In this document: one piece after another, positions 36,835 through 45,685 of the stretch
Position numbering within the stretch: position 1 is the first letter of the stretch
Layout: every line of letters begins with the position of its first letter
Source: Streptomyces sp. NBC_00376
GTDB taxonomy: Bacteria; Actinomycetota; Actinomycetes; Streptomycetales; Streptomycetaceae
Reading direction: 5' to 3'
NCBI RefSeq assembly: GCF_036077095.1
Contig: NZ_CP107960.1
Coordinates: 992,001-1,056,000, forward strand
Length of the DNA stretch: 64,000 nt
Notes under the pieces: generated by a model
Seen by the model: the letters and a program-made list of their open reading frames with translations, nothing else
What the model was told of the DNA's origin: nothing
The model's database searches: none
Translations under genes and position numbers: made by a program

Positions 36835-38061
36835 TCAGGCCAGGGTGTCGGCGGTGAAGGTGACGGGCAGCCGCTCCGGGCCGCGCAGCCCTCCCGGCCG
36901 CCACCGCAGTTCGCCGGGCGGCACGGCCAGGGCGAGACCGTGGAGGCGGCGCAGGACGGTGCCGATGGCGATCTGGCCCTCCAGCCGAGCCAGCGGCGCC
37001 CCCAGGCAGTAGTGGATGCCGTGCCCGAACGCGAGGTGGGCGTTGTCCTGCCGGGAGATGTCCAGGCGGTCGGGTTCCGGGAAGTGGTCCGGGTCGCGGT
37101 CGGCGATGGCGGATGCCACGAGCACGGTCGCGCCGCGCGGGATGTCCACACCCGCGATCGTGACGTCCTCGCGCGCGAACCGGGCGATGCCGGGATTGAC
37201 CGGCCCGTCGTAGCGCAGGAATTCCTCGATCGCCCCCGGCAGCAGCGCCGGATCCTCCCGCAGCCGCCGGAGCTGGTCGGGGTGGGCGAGCAGTGCCGCG
37301 ATCCCGCTGCCGATGAGGTTGACGGTGGTGATGTACCCGGCGGCCAGCAGCAGGAAGGCCATGGCGATCAGCTCGTCCTCGTCCAGCCTCCGCTCCTCGT
37401 CCCGGGCGGCCACCAGGGCGCTGAGCAGATCGTTCCCGGGCCGGGCCCGCTTCGCCCCGATGAGCCCGGTCAGGTAACCACGCATGTGCCGCCATGCCTC
37501 GTCCGTCCGGGCCGGGTCCGGCGGCTCGGCCCCCTGCAGGACCAGGTCGTCGGTCCACCGCTGGAAGTCGTGCCGGTCCGACAGGGGAACGCCGAGCAGT
37601 TCGCTGATCACGGTGACCGGGAGCGGCAGCGCGAAACTCGCCACGAGGTCGGCACGGCCGTCGGGCGCGATCTTGTCGAGCAGCCGGTCGGCGATCTCCT
37701 GGACGCGGGGCCGCAGCTCGGCCACGCTGCGGGCGGTGAACGCCTTGGACACCAGGCGGCGCAGTCGGGTGTGGTCGGGCGGATCGGTGCGGAGCATGTT
37801 GCGCAGGACGGATCCGCGGTCGGTGGCGGGCAGCCGCTCGATGAGCCGGGGGTCCGACGCATCACTGACGTCACTGCTCAGCCTCGGGTCGGAGAGGGCC
37901 GCGAGGCCGTCCTCGTACCGTGTGACGAGCCATGCCTCCAGGCCGCCGGCGATGATGGCACGCCGCACCGGGCCGTCCTCGCGCAGTTGCCGGTAGACCG
38001 GGAAGGGGTCGGCCACGAAGGCGGGATCGGTGTAGGGAAGAAGGACCGGCTGCTGACTCAT
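36835..38061 (-). CDS. Cytochrome P450 with non-canonical I-helix
   Basis: 408 aa; ATG 38061 follows AAGGAGG. The haem-binding loop FGHGIHYCLGAPLARLE has its Cys near residue 350 and the K-helix ExxR is in EEFLRYDGP. The I-helix reads LLLAAGYITTVNLI near 240: the usual acidic residue before Thr (AGxE/DTT) is Ile. That residue normally helps proton delivery, so O2 activation may be altered. No ferredoxin or reductase gene is adjacent. Substrate unknown; bacterial class I soluble P450. Confidence 0.88.
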   Translation of the reverse strand: MSQQPVLLPYTDPAFVADPFPVYRQLREDGPVRRAIIAGGLEAWLVTRYEDGLAALSDPRLSSDVSDASDPRLIERLPATDRGSVLRNMLRTDPPDHTRLRRLVSKAFTARSVAELRPRVQEIADRLLDKIAPDGRADLVASFALPLPVTVISELLGVPLSDRHDFQRWTDDLVLQGAEPPDPARTDEAWRHMRGYLTGLIGAKRARPGNDLLSALVAARDEERRLDEDELIAMAFLLLAAGYITTVNLIGSGIAALLAHPDQLRRLREDPALLPGAIEEFLRYDGPVNPGIARFAREDVTIAGVDIPRGATVLVASAIADRDPDHFPEPDRLDISRQDNAHLAFGHGIHYCLGAPLARLEGQIAIGTVLRRLHGLALAVPPGELRWRPGGLRGPERLPVTFTADTLA

Positions 38062-38181
38062 CACGCCTCCTTGAGGTCCGCTATGACCCATTTCAACTGC
38101 TTCGCACCAGAGTAGTGGGCCTGGGGCGTCCGCTGCTGCGGGACGGGAGGAGGCGGTGCGGCGCGGCGCGGCACCGATGGC

Positions 38182-38771
38182 TCAGGACTCCGGTTCGCCC
38201 TTCCCGTGGCACCAGGTCCGCAGCAGCACCCTCCGCCCCTTCGCCTCCCGCGCGACGAGCTCGTCCGCGGTGGGCACGAATCCGGCCGATCGCGCCACGC
38301 CGGCGCTCGGGGCGTTCTCGACCTCTGTCCGCAGAATCACCCGTCTCGCGTCCAGGTGCTGAACGGCGTATTCGGTGGCGACCGCGACCGCCGCGGACGC
38401 CAGTCCGCGACGGTCGCGGACGCCAGTCCGCGACGCCGGTACCGGGGCCCGACACCGTAGGCGAGCTCGATGTCCCGGTCGTCCAGGTCGTCCTGAAAGA
38501 GCAACACCTCCCCCTGCGGCTGCCCGCCGTCGGCCGTGATGGCCAGTTGCACACAACGGCCTTCGCTCCGGGCCTTGCGGGCCCGCCCGAGGTACTCGCG
38601 AGCGGCGTCCACATCGAACGGCGAAGGTACGGGAGTCCAGCGGCTGATCTCCGGATCGTCGTACATCTCGACCAATGTGGGGATGTCTTCCTCGTCCCAC
38701 TCCCTGAGCACAATGCCCCGCCCGGCCAGACGAACGGGGGTGGTGGGCAAGGTTCTCGTCCGATTCTCCAT
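38182..38771 (-). pseudogene. GNAT acetyltransferase broken by a 23-bp tandem duplication
   Basis: From ATG 38771 the frame reads a RimJ/L-type GNAT (GRGIVLREWDEEDIPTLVEM; YGVGPRYRRRGLASA, the acetyl-CoA loop). Just after the loop the frame is lost. The correct C-terminus (AVAVATEYAVQHLDARRVIL; SAGVARSAGFVPTADELV) continues in another frame to 38182. The break coincides with a 23-bp perfect tandem duplication (38392-38435). Removing one copy would restore one continuous ~188-aa protein. Either a recent knock-out or a slippage-based on/off switch. Confidence 0.85.
38392..38435. repeat. 23-bp tandem duplication inside the GNAT gene
   Basis: CGCGGACGCCAGTCCGCGAC at 38392 recurs 23 bp later (38415) and extends to 38435. 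The unit itself contains a palindrome (GCGGAC...GTCCGC) that would favour replication slippage. 23 is not a multiple of three, hence the frameshift. Confidence 0.92.
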
Positions 38772-39347
38772 GTGCTGATCGTGTCCTGTCCGGGTGCCCT
38801 CATGCCGGGCCTCCGGCAGACACGGCCGGTTCTGACCGCAAGGACAGGCGGGAGTCCGGGTCAGCACACCAACTGCCTGGTGGCCGGGCCGCGCGCGGCG
38901 TACGGACCTGCCGTGTGTCCCGGATCACGGAACTGGAGCCCCTGGCTGAGACGTTCACACGGCCTGCCGGATTCGATCCGGCGGCACACTGGCGCGAGTA
39001 CCTGGCGGCCTTCGACACGCGGTGATACCTCGACAGGGCGCTGCTCCGCCTGTCGCCCGAGGCCCTCGCCTCGGGGGTATCGGGCAGGTACTCGAAGCTC
39101 CCTTCCGGACCACCGAGGAGTCCGCAAAGCCCAAGGCGGACGGTTGACACGGGTGGCCGCCCCATCGGTTCCGTCGAAAAGGCGCTCCCCGCACCGCTGT
39201 CGCTGGGTCCGGGCACGGAGGTACTGGGGCCGCCCCGGCCCCCATGACGGGGTGACAGAAGCGCTGCGCACGGGCCAAAGGCGCTCAATCATGGCCGTCT
39301 GCTGACACGGCCGGGGCCGGTCGGTCTGCAACCGACCCCGACAACGG
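38772..39347. other. Intergenic stretch without a convincing gene
   Basis: This ~575-bp stretch lies between the GNAT pseudogene and the island's left end. Frames on both strands are open here but show no recognisable domain, start context or conserved motif. A small hairpin (ggtcggt...accgacc, about 39320-39337) precedes the strong terminator. It may hold decayed chromosomal sequence next to the insertion site. Confidence 0.5.
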
Positions 39348-39387
39348 TCGAGGGGCCGTTTCACATCTCTCTGAAACGGCCCCTCGA
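39348..39387. terminator. Strong hairpin next to the left att copy, probably the original tRNA-Pro terminator
   Basis: TCGAGGGGCCGTTTCA (39348-39363) and its exact reverse complement (39372-39387) make a 16-bp stem with an 8-nt loop. A related hairpin stands at the same distance from the intact tRNA-Pro at the other island end. In an element inserted at the tRNA 3' end this left copy would be the displaced chromosomal terminator. Confidence 0.8.
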
Positions 39388-39403
39388 ACTGCGCCTCCCA
39401 CAA

Positions 39404-39446
39404 GTCGGGACGACAGCATTTGAACCCGCGACCCCTTGACCTCCAG
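39404..39446 (-). other. Left attachment site: 43-bp copy of the tRNA-Pro 3' end
   Basis: Matches the intact tRNA-Pro 3' half at 60325-60367 in 40 of 43 positions, from the anticodon loop to the discriminator base, then diverges. It has no 5' half. This is the standard footprint of a tyrosine integrase that uses a tRNA gene as attB; the three mismatches suggest an old insertion. Confidence 0.8.
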
Positions 39447-39600
39447 GAATAGGGGCTATCCCTTGTTTCTGCACGTACGGCCAGAAGTCAGGGAGCAATG
39501 CGTGTGCCGCCATGCGTAGCGTTCAGATGCGCGGACACCGTCCGGTCCCCAACTGGTCCCCGATCAGTGTCCCCGCCGCCACCGACACCGCGTCGTGTCA

Positions 39601-40266
39601 GATCCATCCCTCGCTGGAGCGAGTCCTGGGGCCGCGGTTGCAGTACCCGGCTGTTCTCACGCTGCTGGAACGGTTCGGGTCACCAGCGCAGATATGCAAG
39701 GCAGGATACCGGCGGCTGGTCACCCTGCTGCGGCCGAAAGCGCCGAGGATGGCCGAGCGACTGGTCGAGGAAATCTTCGTCGCCCTGGACGAGCAGACCG
39801 TCACTGTCCCGGGGACCGAGGCGGCCGCGCTGATCGTCCCGAGCCTGGCCGCTTCGCTGACGGCCGCCCTTGACCAGCGCAAGCTGCTGGCCGGGCGGAT
39901 CGAGGAACTCCTGGAGGCCCACCCTCTTTCGAAGGTCCTGATGTCCATGCCGGAGTCGGCGTCAGGACCGGAGCCAGGATTCTGATCGAGGTCGGCGACG
40001 GCAGCACCTTCCCGACCGCCGGCCACCTCGCCGCCTACTCAGAACTCGCCCCGGCAACCCGGAGCTCGGGCTCATCGATCCGCGGCGAACAACCCTCCAG
40101 GAGAGGAAACAAGCAGCTCAAACGGGCTTTCTTCCTCTCCGCGTTCGCCGCCCTGGGCGACCCGGCGTCCCGCGCCTACTACGACAAGAAGGTGCGCCAC
40201 GAAGCGTCACGCAATCGAGTGAAGGTGAGAGACCTCCACCGCCAGGCCGTCGCAGCGGCCCGGTAG
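39601..40266 (+). pseudogene. IS110-family transposase remnant
   Basis: The N-terminal catalytic DEDD domain is missing. The remaining part begins with IHPSLERVLGPRLQYPAVL and continues through LLAGRIEELLEAHPLSKVL to MSMP near 39950. There a one-base loss shifts the frame. The next frame carries the conserved Tnp_20 block (VRTGARILIEVGDGSTFPTA; GNKQLKRAFFLSAFAALGD; SRAYYDKK) and then stops at 40266 after a non-homologous tail. A 5'-truncated, frameshifted fossil. Confidence 0.82.
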
Positions 40267-41260
40267 AAGCCGAGGGCAGTCCGATCCGGGGAACGCCGGG
40301 GAGGGCGGAAAGCAGCCCTGACGAAGTCGGGACGGCTGGGAACTACCAGACCAGCCGGGTCCGGTGAGCAAGGCCGGAAGGTACCAAGCTCACTACGTCA
40401 TCCCACAACAAGTCAGGCATCACGCCATGCTGCCCCGAACCTCACCAGAACGCAGCCCGATTCCCTTGACGAACCCCATAGGCCCCCCGCGCCGGGCGGG
40501 ACTGAACGGGGGATCACGGAACCCTGTGCGTGGTGCCCGCGCGACGGCGGGGCGCGGCTGAATCAGGGACCCGCGGGGCGCCGGAATCCGGGCCGTACGC
40601 GGCCTCGGCGGGGCACCGGCCGCCCTGTGGCGCGGCCTCGCACCTCATCCGTCGACCGATGCGGGTTCGACCCTCTCCACCTCGTACCGGTACTCGAGGC
40701 CCTCGCCCGGCACCACACCCGACGAGACGGCCTGCCCGACACCATCCGAGCCGTCGCCGGACTCCTGACCGACCAACGAACAACCCACCACACGAAGGTA
40801 CTCGCACTGCCCACCACACCCGCGTGATCAGAACGTCAACCACAAGCTCAACACGCCTCACCCCGACCTTGCACGAGGTCGTCATTCCGTACCCTACCGA
40901 TTCCCTTGCAAGGCAAGGGACTTCATCACTTCCCTCGACGCCGGGGCGCCCGTTCGTCCCGTCCGCCTGGGCCGCTACAGCTTCGCCGCCCACCAGCCAG
41001 TCGAGGGACTGCGCCCACTGCGTGACCCGGCAACCGTCCACCTCGGTGAGGGCGACGAGGGCACCAGCGAATGATGCGGCGTCAAGGCGCGTATCGGGTC
41101 GTGATCAATGATCACCGCAGCTTCCGGGGCGGGTGCCCATCTGGGGTACGGGGCCCGGCGATCTGCGGCTGCACGGTGTGGGCGCGAGTGATTGGAAGCG
41201 TTGCCGCGGGCAGGCGGCGGGGTTTGAGGGGTCCGGCTGCGTGCCCGCCGGGACGGTCCG
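40267..41260. other. ~1-kb stretch without a convincing gene
   Basis: No frame shows a recognisable domain. A stretch at 40267-40400 is GC-rich with many short inverted repeats. At 40902-40920 there is a palindrome TCCCTTGC-AAG-GCAAGGGA with 8-bp arms, which looks like an operator or promoter relic. The region probably consists of decayed accessory sequence between the IS110 fossil and the TetR gene. Confidence 0.5.
40902..40920. promoter_or_regulatory. Orphan palindrome TCCCTTGC-N3-GCAAGGGA
   Basis: Perfect 8-bp arms around AAG. No intact gene starts close by on either strand. It may be the surviving operator of a lost gene. Confidence 0.4.
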
Positions 41261-41839
41261 TCAGGCGATGGCGAGCCGGTTCACCAGCAGTTCCAATCTC
41301 TGCCCGGTGTACTCCGGCGGCAGCCGTCCCGCGCGGGTCAGGGTGGCCAGGCCATGCAGGGACGCCCAGAACGTCTCAGTGAACAGCCCCGGTTCGACGC
41401 CGTCCCCGGCGACCTCGCCGAGAGTCTCCAGCAGGGCGGCGAAGGCGTCCTTCAGCGGCTCGGGGGTGTCCTCCTGCGCGTACGCCAGGCCGCCGTCGAG
41501 CTGGAACAGGGCGTCGTAGACCGCCGGGTTGCGTGCGGCGAAGTCGAGGTAGGCGCGGGCGAGGGCGGCGACCCGCTCGCGCGGGCCGCCCGCTCCGGAG
41601 GCCGCGGCCCGCACCGCCGCGGCCAGCTCGGCGGCGCCCTCCAGGGCGACGGCGCCGATGATCTCGCGCTTGCCGCGGAAGTGGCTGTAGAGGACGGGCT
41701 GGCTGTATTCGATGCGCTCGGCGAGCCGGCGGGTGGTGACCGCGTCCCAGCCCTGCCGCTCGGCGAGTTCGCGGGCCGTCGCCACGATGAGGCGCTCGCG
41801 TTCCGCCCGTTCGCGCTGCTTGCGTTCCTGTACCGACAT
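41261..41839 (-). CDS. TetR-family transcriptional regulator
   Basis: 192 aa from ATG 41839. The helix-turn-helix is VTTRRLAERIEYSQPVLYSHF near residue 34; the C-terminal part (DTPEPLKDAFAALLETLGEV; FTETFWASLHGLATLTRAG) fits the TetR_C_33-like ligand domain. It is divergent from a DUF1772 membrane protein gene, with two copies of a CTAGC-palindrome between them, so it most likely represses both itself and that gene. Confidence 0.9.
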   Translation of the reverse strand: MSVQERKQRERAERERLIVATARELAERQGWDAVTTRRLAERIEYSQPVLYSHFRGKREIIGAVALEGAAELAAAVRAAASGAGGPRERVAALARAYLDFAARNPAVYDALFQLDGGLAYAQEDTPEPLKDAFAALLETLGEVAGDGVEPGLFTETFWASLHGLATLTRAGRLPPEYTGQRLELLVNRLAIA

Positions 41840-41848
41840 GATTCGATC

Positions 41849-41912
41849 CTAGCACCGCTAGACAACCGAGCGGCAGCAGTACTAGCGTTGCATCGTCATC
41901 TAGCGGCGCTAG
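41849..41912. promoter_or_regulatory. Two CTAGC-type operators between TetR and DUF1772 genes
   Basis: CTAGCACCGCTAG (41849-41861) and CTAGCGGCGCTAG (41900-41912) are palindromes of the same consensus CTAGC-N3-GCTAG, 51 bp apart centre to centre. One lies just upstream of each divergent start. A half-site (ACTAGCG at 41881) lies between. Confidence 0.75.
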
Positions 41913-41930
41913 GTCCCAGGAGGGGTCATC

Positions 41931-42377
41931 ATGCTCAACGCACTCGAGGTGTTCACCACCGTGATCGTCGGCCTGATGGTGGGGGTGGAGTTGTCCGTCG
42001 CCTTCGTCATGAACCGCATCTTCGACGCACTCCCCGAGGACAGCGGCCAGCTCGGCCGCGCCCACGGGGGCCGGATGCTCGGCGCCGTGATGCCGGTCTG
42101 GTACATCACCTCGCTCGTCCTGAGCGTGGTCTGGGCCATCGCCGGACGGCACCACGACGGCACCGGCCTCGTCGTCACCGCCGGCGCGCTGCTGATCCTC
42201 AGCGTCGTCATGTCGATCCTCCTGCTCGTCCCGATCAACAACCGGGGCAAGACATGGACCCCCGAGAACCGGCCCGAGGACTGGAAGGAGCAGATGAACC
42301 GCTGGGACCGCTACCACTACCTCCGCGTCGCCGTCATCATCGCCGCCTTCACCCTGCTGGTCGCCGCCCTCGCCTGA
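41931..42377 (+). CDS. DUF1772-family membrane protein (anthrone-oxygenase-like)
   Basis: 148 aa; ATG 41931 follows AGGAGGGG. Four hydrophobic helices (EVFTTVIVGLMVGVELSVAF; VWYITSLVLSVVWAIAG; GALLILSVVMSILLLVPI; LRVAVIIAAFTLLVAALA) and the conserved NNRGKTWTPENRPEDWKE loop with RWDRYHYLR fit DUF1772. Some relatives are anthrone oxygenases in polyketide pathways; many are uncharacterised. It is the apparent target of the divergent TetR. Confidence 0.8.
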   Translation: MLNALEVFTTVIVGLMVGVELSVAFVMNRIFDALPEDSGQLGRAHGGRMLGAVMPVWYITSLVLSVVWAIAGRHHDGTGLVVTAGALLILSVVMSILLLVPINNRGKTWTPENRPEDWKEQMNRWDRYHYLRVAVIIAAFTLLVAALA

Positions 42378-42607
42378 ACCCGCGGGCCGACACCGCGCTG
42401 GTGGCGCACAATCCCACTCCCCGGGCGGCAGCGTGCGACCGAACTCCCGCCATCCGGGAATGCGGCTGCCGCTGAGGACCCACAACTGCGATCCCGACAA
42501 CTACGCCCCTCGATCAGCCGCGTCCGCGCGGTCTGATCAGGGCCCACACGACTCAGCAAGCTCCACGAAGCTCACCAAGCCGACGAAGACCCGCAAGGAG
42601 AAGAACA

Positions 42608-43033
42608 ATGTCGCTGAAGAAGATCAACACCGTCCTGGCCGCCGCCTTCATCCTCTTCATCCTCTGGTTCGGGACGGAATACATCCTGAGCCCGGAGACG
42701 ACGGCGCCGGGCTACGGCCTGCCGAGCTGGCCGTCCGGCGACGGCGACGGCTTCCTGGTCATCAAGGGAATCCGCGACGTCGTCCTGGCCCTGGTCCTGG
42801 GCATGCTGCTGGTGACGGGCCACCGCCGGGCGCTGGGCTGGGCGCTGCTGGTGGAGGCCTTCGCCGCGTACGGCGACATGGCCAACGTGCTGGCCCACCA
42901 CGGCTCCGTGGCCACCGCGCTCGGCGTCCACTGCCTGACCGCGACATTGATGGTGGTCAACGGCCTGCTGATATTGCGCGAGACCCGCAAGGTCGCGGCC
43001 GCTCCGGCAACGCCCGCCCCGCAGCCCGCGTGA
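42608..43033 (+). CDS. DUF4267-family small membrane protein
   Basis: 141 aa; ATG 42608 follows AAGGAGAAG. Four hydrophobic segments (INTVLAAAFILFILWFGTEY; IRDVVLALVLGMLLVTGH; ALGWALLVEAFAAYGDMAN; LTATLMVVNGLLIL) with a PGYGLPSW loop after the first helix match DUF4267. The function is unknown. It follows the DUF1772 gene after a 230-bp gap that shows no gene, and may belong to the same TetR regulon. Confidence 0.75.
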   Translation: MSLKKINTVLAAAFILFILWFGTEYILSPETTAPGYGLPSWPSGDGDGFLVIKGIRDVVLALVLGMLLVTGHRRALGWALLVEAFAAYGDMANVLAHHGSVATALGVHCLTATLMVVNGLLILRETRKVAAAPATPAPQPA

Positions 43034-43262
43034 CGCCGCCTTGGCGCGTGTCGGGATTCGCCTGTCAGCGCCCGCCGGGAAAGGCGAGGCACACGTCCGG
43101 TGGGCGGCGCGGCTTGGTCCCGTTTCTCCGGGATGGCGCAGCGCGGCCCCCGCCCCGATTCTCATGAACGGTCGATCACGAGAGTGGCTGACCATTTCAG
43201 CGTACGGTCGGTGTCGTACGTGGGATCGCCGAAGCCCTGGTTCGGGCGCTGAGGAGCCGTCG

Positions 43263-44345
43263 ATGCTGGACCAGGACTTGCTGCGCGCCGCGCGCCTGGC
43301 TGGATACGGGACCGTGAGCACTCAGCTCTCCTTGCTGAGCGACCACCGGCTCAGGGAGGTCGTGGCGGCCGCCACCCCGCTCGGGTCGGGCATCGGCGGC
43401 AGGTCGGCAGAGCTGGACATCAACGGAACGCGCGTCTTCGTCAAGCGGATCCCTTTGACGGACACCGAGTTGCGCCCAAAGAATGTGCGGTCGACGGCGA
43501 ACGTCTTCGGACTGCCGATGTTCTACCAGTACGGGGTGGGCTCGGCCGGGTTCGGTGCCTGGCGGGAGCTTGCCGTGCACACCATGACCACGAACTGGGT
43601 TCTCGGCGACGAGTATGCGGGATTCCCCCTGATGTACCACTGGCGGGTTCTGCCCGACTCCCCTCCCGAAGGATTCACCGACGAGTTCGGGGGCCTGGAG
43701 GGGGCCGTTGCGCACTGGGAGGGATCGCCCGCCGTTCGTGACCGGCTGGAGGCCATCGGCCAGTCCTCGTGCAGCCTGGTGGTCTTCCTGGAGCACGTGC
43801 CGCACACACTCGCCGGATGGCTGGCCGACCACCGCAAAACCGCCGTGCCGGAAGGCGGGGACGGCTTGCCCTTCCGCTGGATGGAGGAAGCTCTGATGAG
43901 TGGAGCTGCCTTCATGAGTTCTCGCGGACTTGTCCATTTCGATGCTCACTTTGCCAACATCCTGACCGATGGCCGCCAGCTCTACTTCGCTGACTTCGGA
44001 CTTGCCCTGAGCTCCCGCTTCGACCTTTCGGCGGACGAGTCCAACTTCCTCTCGGACCACCTCGCGTACGACCACTGCTACACCGCGAGCCACCTGCTCC
44101 AATACCACTTGCTCGACGGCGTGCGCGGTGAAACGGAACGCGAAGTCTTCCTGCACGACTGGATCGCGGGCCGGCGACCTGGCGGCATCCCGCCCGAGAT
44201 CACGGCCATCATCGACCGGCACGCACCCTCTACCGTCGTCGTGGACTCCTTCTTCCGCCGTCTGCTCACCGAAACCAAGCAGACGCCGTTCCCGGCCGGG
44301 GAGATCGAGCGGCAGCTGGGTGCCGACGCCACAACCCCGACCTGA
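43263..44345 (+). CDS. Protein-kinase-like fold protein
   Basis: 360 aa; ATG 43263 follows GAGGAG. The catalytic loop GLVHFDAHFANILT near residue 222 and the metal motif YFADFGLALSS near 243 are kinase-like (HFDxHxxN and DFG). A Lys in TRVFVKRIPLTD near 58 could bind ATP, though no glycine-rich loop is obvious. It resembles the aminoglycoside/choline-kinase and small protein-kinase groups. Substrate unknown. Located inside the island with no obvious operon partner. Confidence 0.7.
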   Translation: MLDQDLLRAARLAGYGTVSTQLSLLSDHRLREVVAAATPLGSGIGGRSAELDINGTRVFVKRIPLTDTELRPKNVRSTANVFGLPMFYQYGVGSAGFGAWRELAVHTMTTNWVLGDEYAGFPLMYHWRVLPDSPPEGFTDEFGGLEGAVAHWEGSPAVRDRLEAIGQSSCSLVVFLEHVPHTLAGWLADHRKTAVPEGGDGLPFRWMEEALMSGAAFMSSRGLVHFDAHFANILTDGRQLYFADFGLALSSRFDLSADESNFLSDHLAYDHCYTASHLLQYHLLDGVRGETEREVFLHDWIAGRRPGGIPPEITAIIDRHAPSTVVVDSFFRRLLTETKQTPFPAGEIERQLGADATTPT

Positions 44346-44609
44346 ACCACGACCTCGCCTCAGCCGTCCGGAATCGGCTGCCACGGTCGCTGCCTGCCGA
44401 TGGGCCTCTCGGTGCACCTTCCCGGGCTCTACGCCGTGGGCGTGCTGACCGGATACCTGATTGCCGAGCAGGACGGCGGCGAGGATCGCCTTGATCCGCT
44501 CAGCGGTCTGATCCCCGCCGTGATCCGCGAACTCCCCACCTTCGAGATGGCCGACCCGGCGGCCTTCCTGCGCCCGCTCGAACTCCGCGAAGGACGCATG
44601 GGCGAAGCC

Positions 44610-45140
44610 GAAATACTGTCGGAACGCCGCCCACCTGGGATGTTCCTGCCTCGACCGACTCTTGTGGATCACCCGGGAGACAGCCGGAGAGAGGTTGTCG
44701 TAACGGATCTGCCCAGCGGGAACACCACCATTGGTCCGCAGGCGTGAACGTGGCCGTCCAGAAACGCTGCCTGCCCGCAGGATGTCGTGATGCGGTGGTC
44801 CGCCTTTCCCGAGTTGGCAAGACGCAACGCGAACACAAAACACTTCGTGCGTTCACCGGCCGGATCCACCCATGCCTCGCCGAAGTCGACCTCGGCGTCC
44901 ATGCCCGGACGGTTATGACGTATCACGAACCCCGCCGTCGACGCCGCCCCGGTAGCCTCCGCGATCTTCAGGCGCCGGCGGGAAACGTAGTCCCACACAG
45001 TCGTGTAGGCGATGTCGGTCCCGCACTCCGCAGCCGCATCAGGATCCGCTGAACGTTGTGCCGCTGCTTCGGCAGCACCTCCAGATCGCCGAGCAGCCAC
45101 GAGTGGGTGCGGTGCACATGGCCAGGCGCCCGAGCGGGGC
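44610..45140 (-). pseudogene. IS21-family transposase (IstA) remnant
   Basis: Pieces of an IS21 transposase are read in at least three frames. These are KQRHNVQRILMRL (near 45060), then TTVWDYVSRRRLKIAEA through FVIRHNRPGMDAEVDFGEAW and KCFVFALRLANSGKADHRIT (45020-44780), then VPAGQIRYDNLSPAVSRVI (about 44730-44660) and HPRWAAFRQYFGF. Frameshifts separate the pieces, and the partner istB is absent. EVDFGEAW holds one of the catalytic acidic residues. Confidence 0.8.
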
Positions 45141-45685
45141 CGTCACGCTCGCCGGCCGAGTACCCGGAATCCTGCGCCGCCGTCAGGGCCGGGGGCAGTG
45201 GCAGTGACAGTGGCAGGCCGGACAGCTGGTGGTGCCTCCACCCCGTGGCCGGCGCTCTGCGGCACTTTCGTAACTCGTACGCGCCCGAGCAGGACGACGA
45301 CGGCGATGGCCGCGAGGGCTGACGCACGCTACGGCTGAGCCGGGAACAGGGTGAGACGGACGCCGCGGTCCAGCCGGCTGCCGAACGGCGCCACAGCGGC
45401 CCCACCGGTGTGCTCGACCGATCAATCGCCGTCACCGATCTGGACGCAGCGCACCCTCGATCTCCACGAGCAGCGCGGCGCGCTCCAGTCGCCCGCGGAC
45501 GCGCGACCAGCGAGCCGAGCTCACCGGCCCCCAGGCCCACGTGGGCCACGTGGGCCAGGCTGGACCGTGATCAACGATCGGCCCGGCGTGGATCCGTCCC
45601 CGCCATGGAATGAACCATCAGGATCATCAGTTACACGAGGAACAGCTGACAGCATGTCGTTCCTCTCGGCTTGGAGGAGCTTTCC
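45141..45685. other. Accessory intergenic stretch, no gene recognised
   Basis: Lies between the IS21 remnant and the SDR gene. Short open frames exist on both strands but none shows a domain or a good start. The last bases hold the SDR ribosome-binding site (TTGGAGGAGC, 45671-45680). Confidence 0.45.

Noticed and set aside
40267..40440. Group II intron or IS110 bridge-RNA-like structured RNA
   Set aside because: The stretch has many short inverted repeats, but I could not recognise conserved intron domains or a defined IS end, so the claim cannot be supported.
40530..41111. Plus-strand ~193-codon frame in the gene-free stretch
   Set aside because: Composition is Arg/Pro/Thr-rich with no domain or ribosome-binding site; probably non-coding.
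44409..44747. Plus-strand 112-codon frame after the kinase-like gene
   Set aside because: It overlaps the IS21 remnant in antisense for much of its length and shows no family; the left part looks somewhat protein-like but not enough to call.
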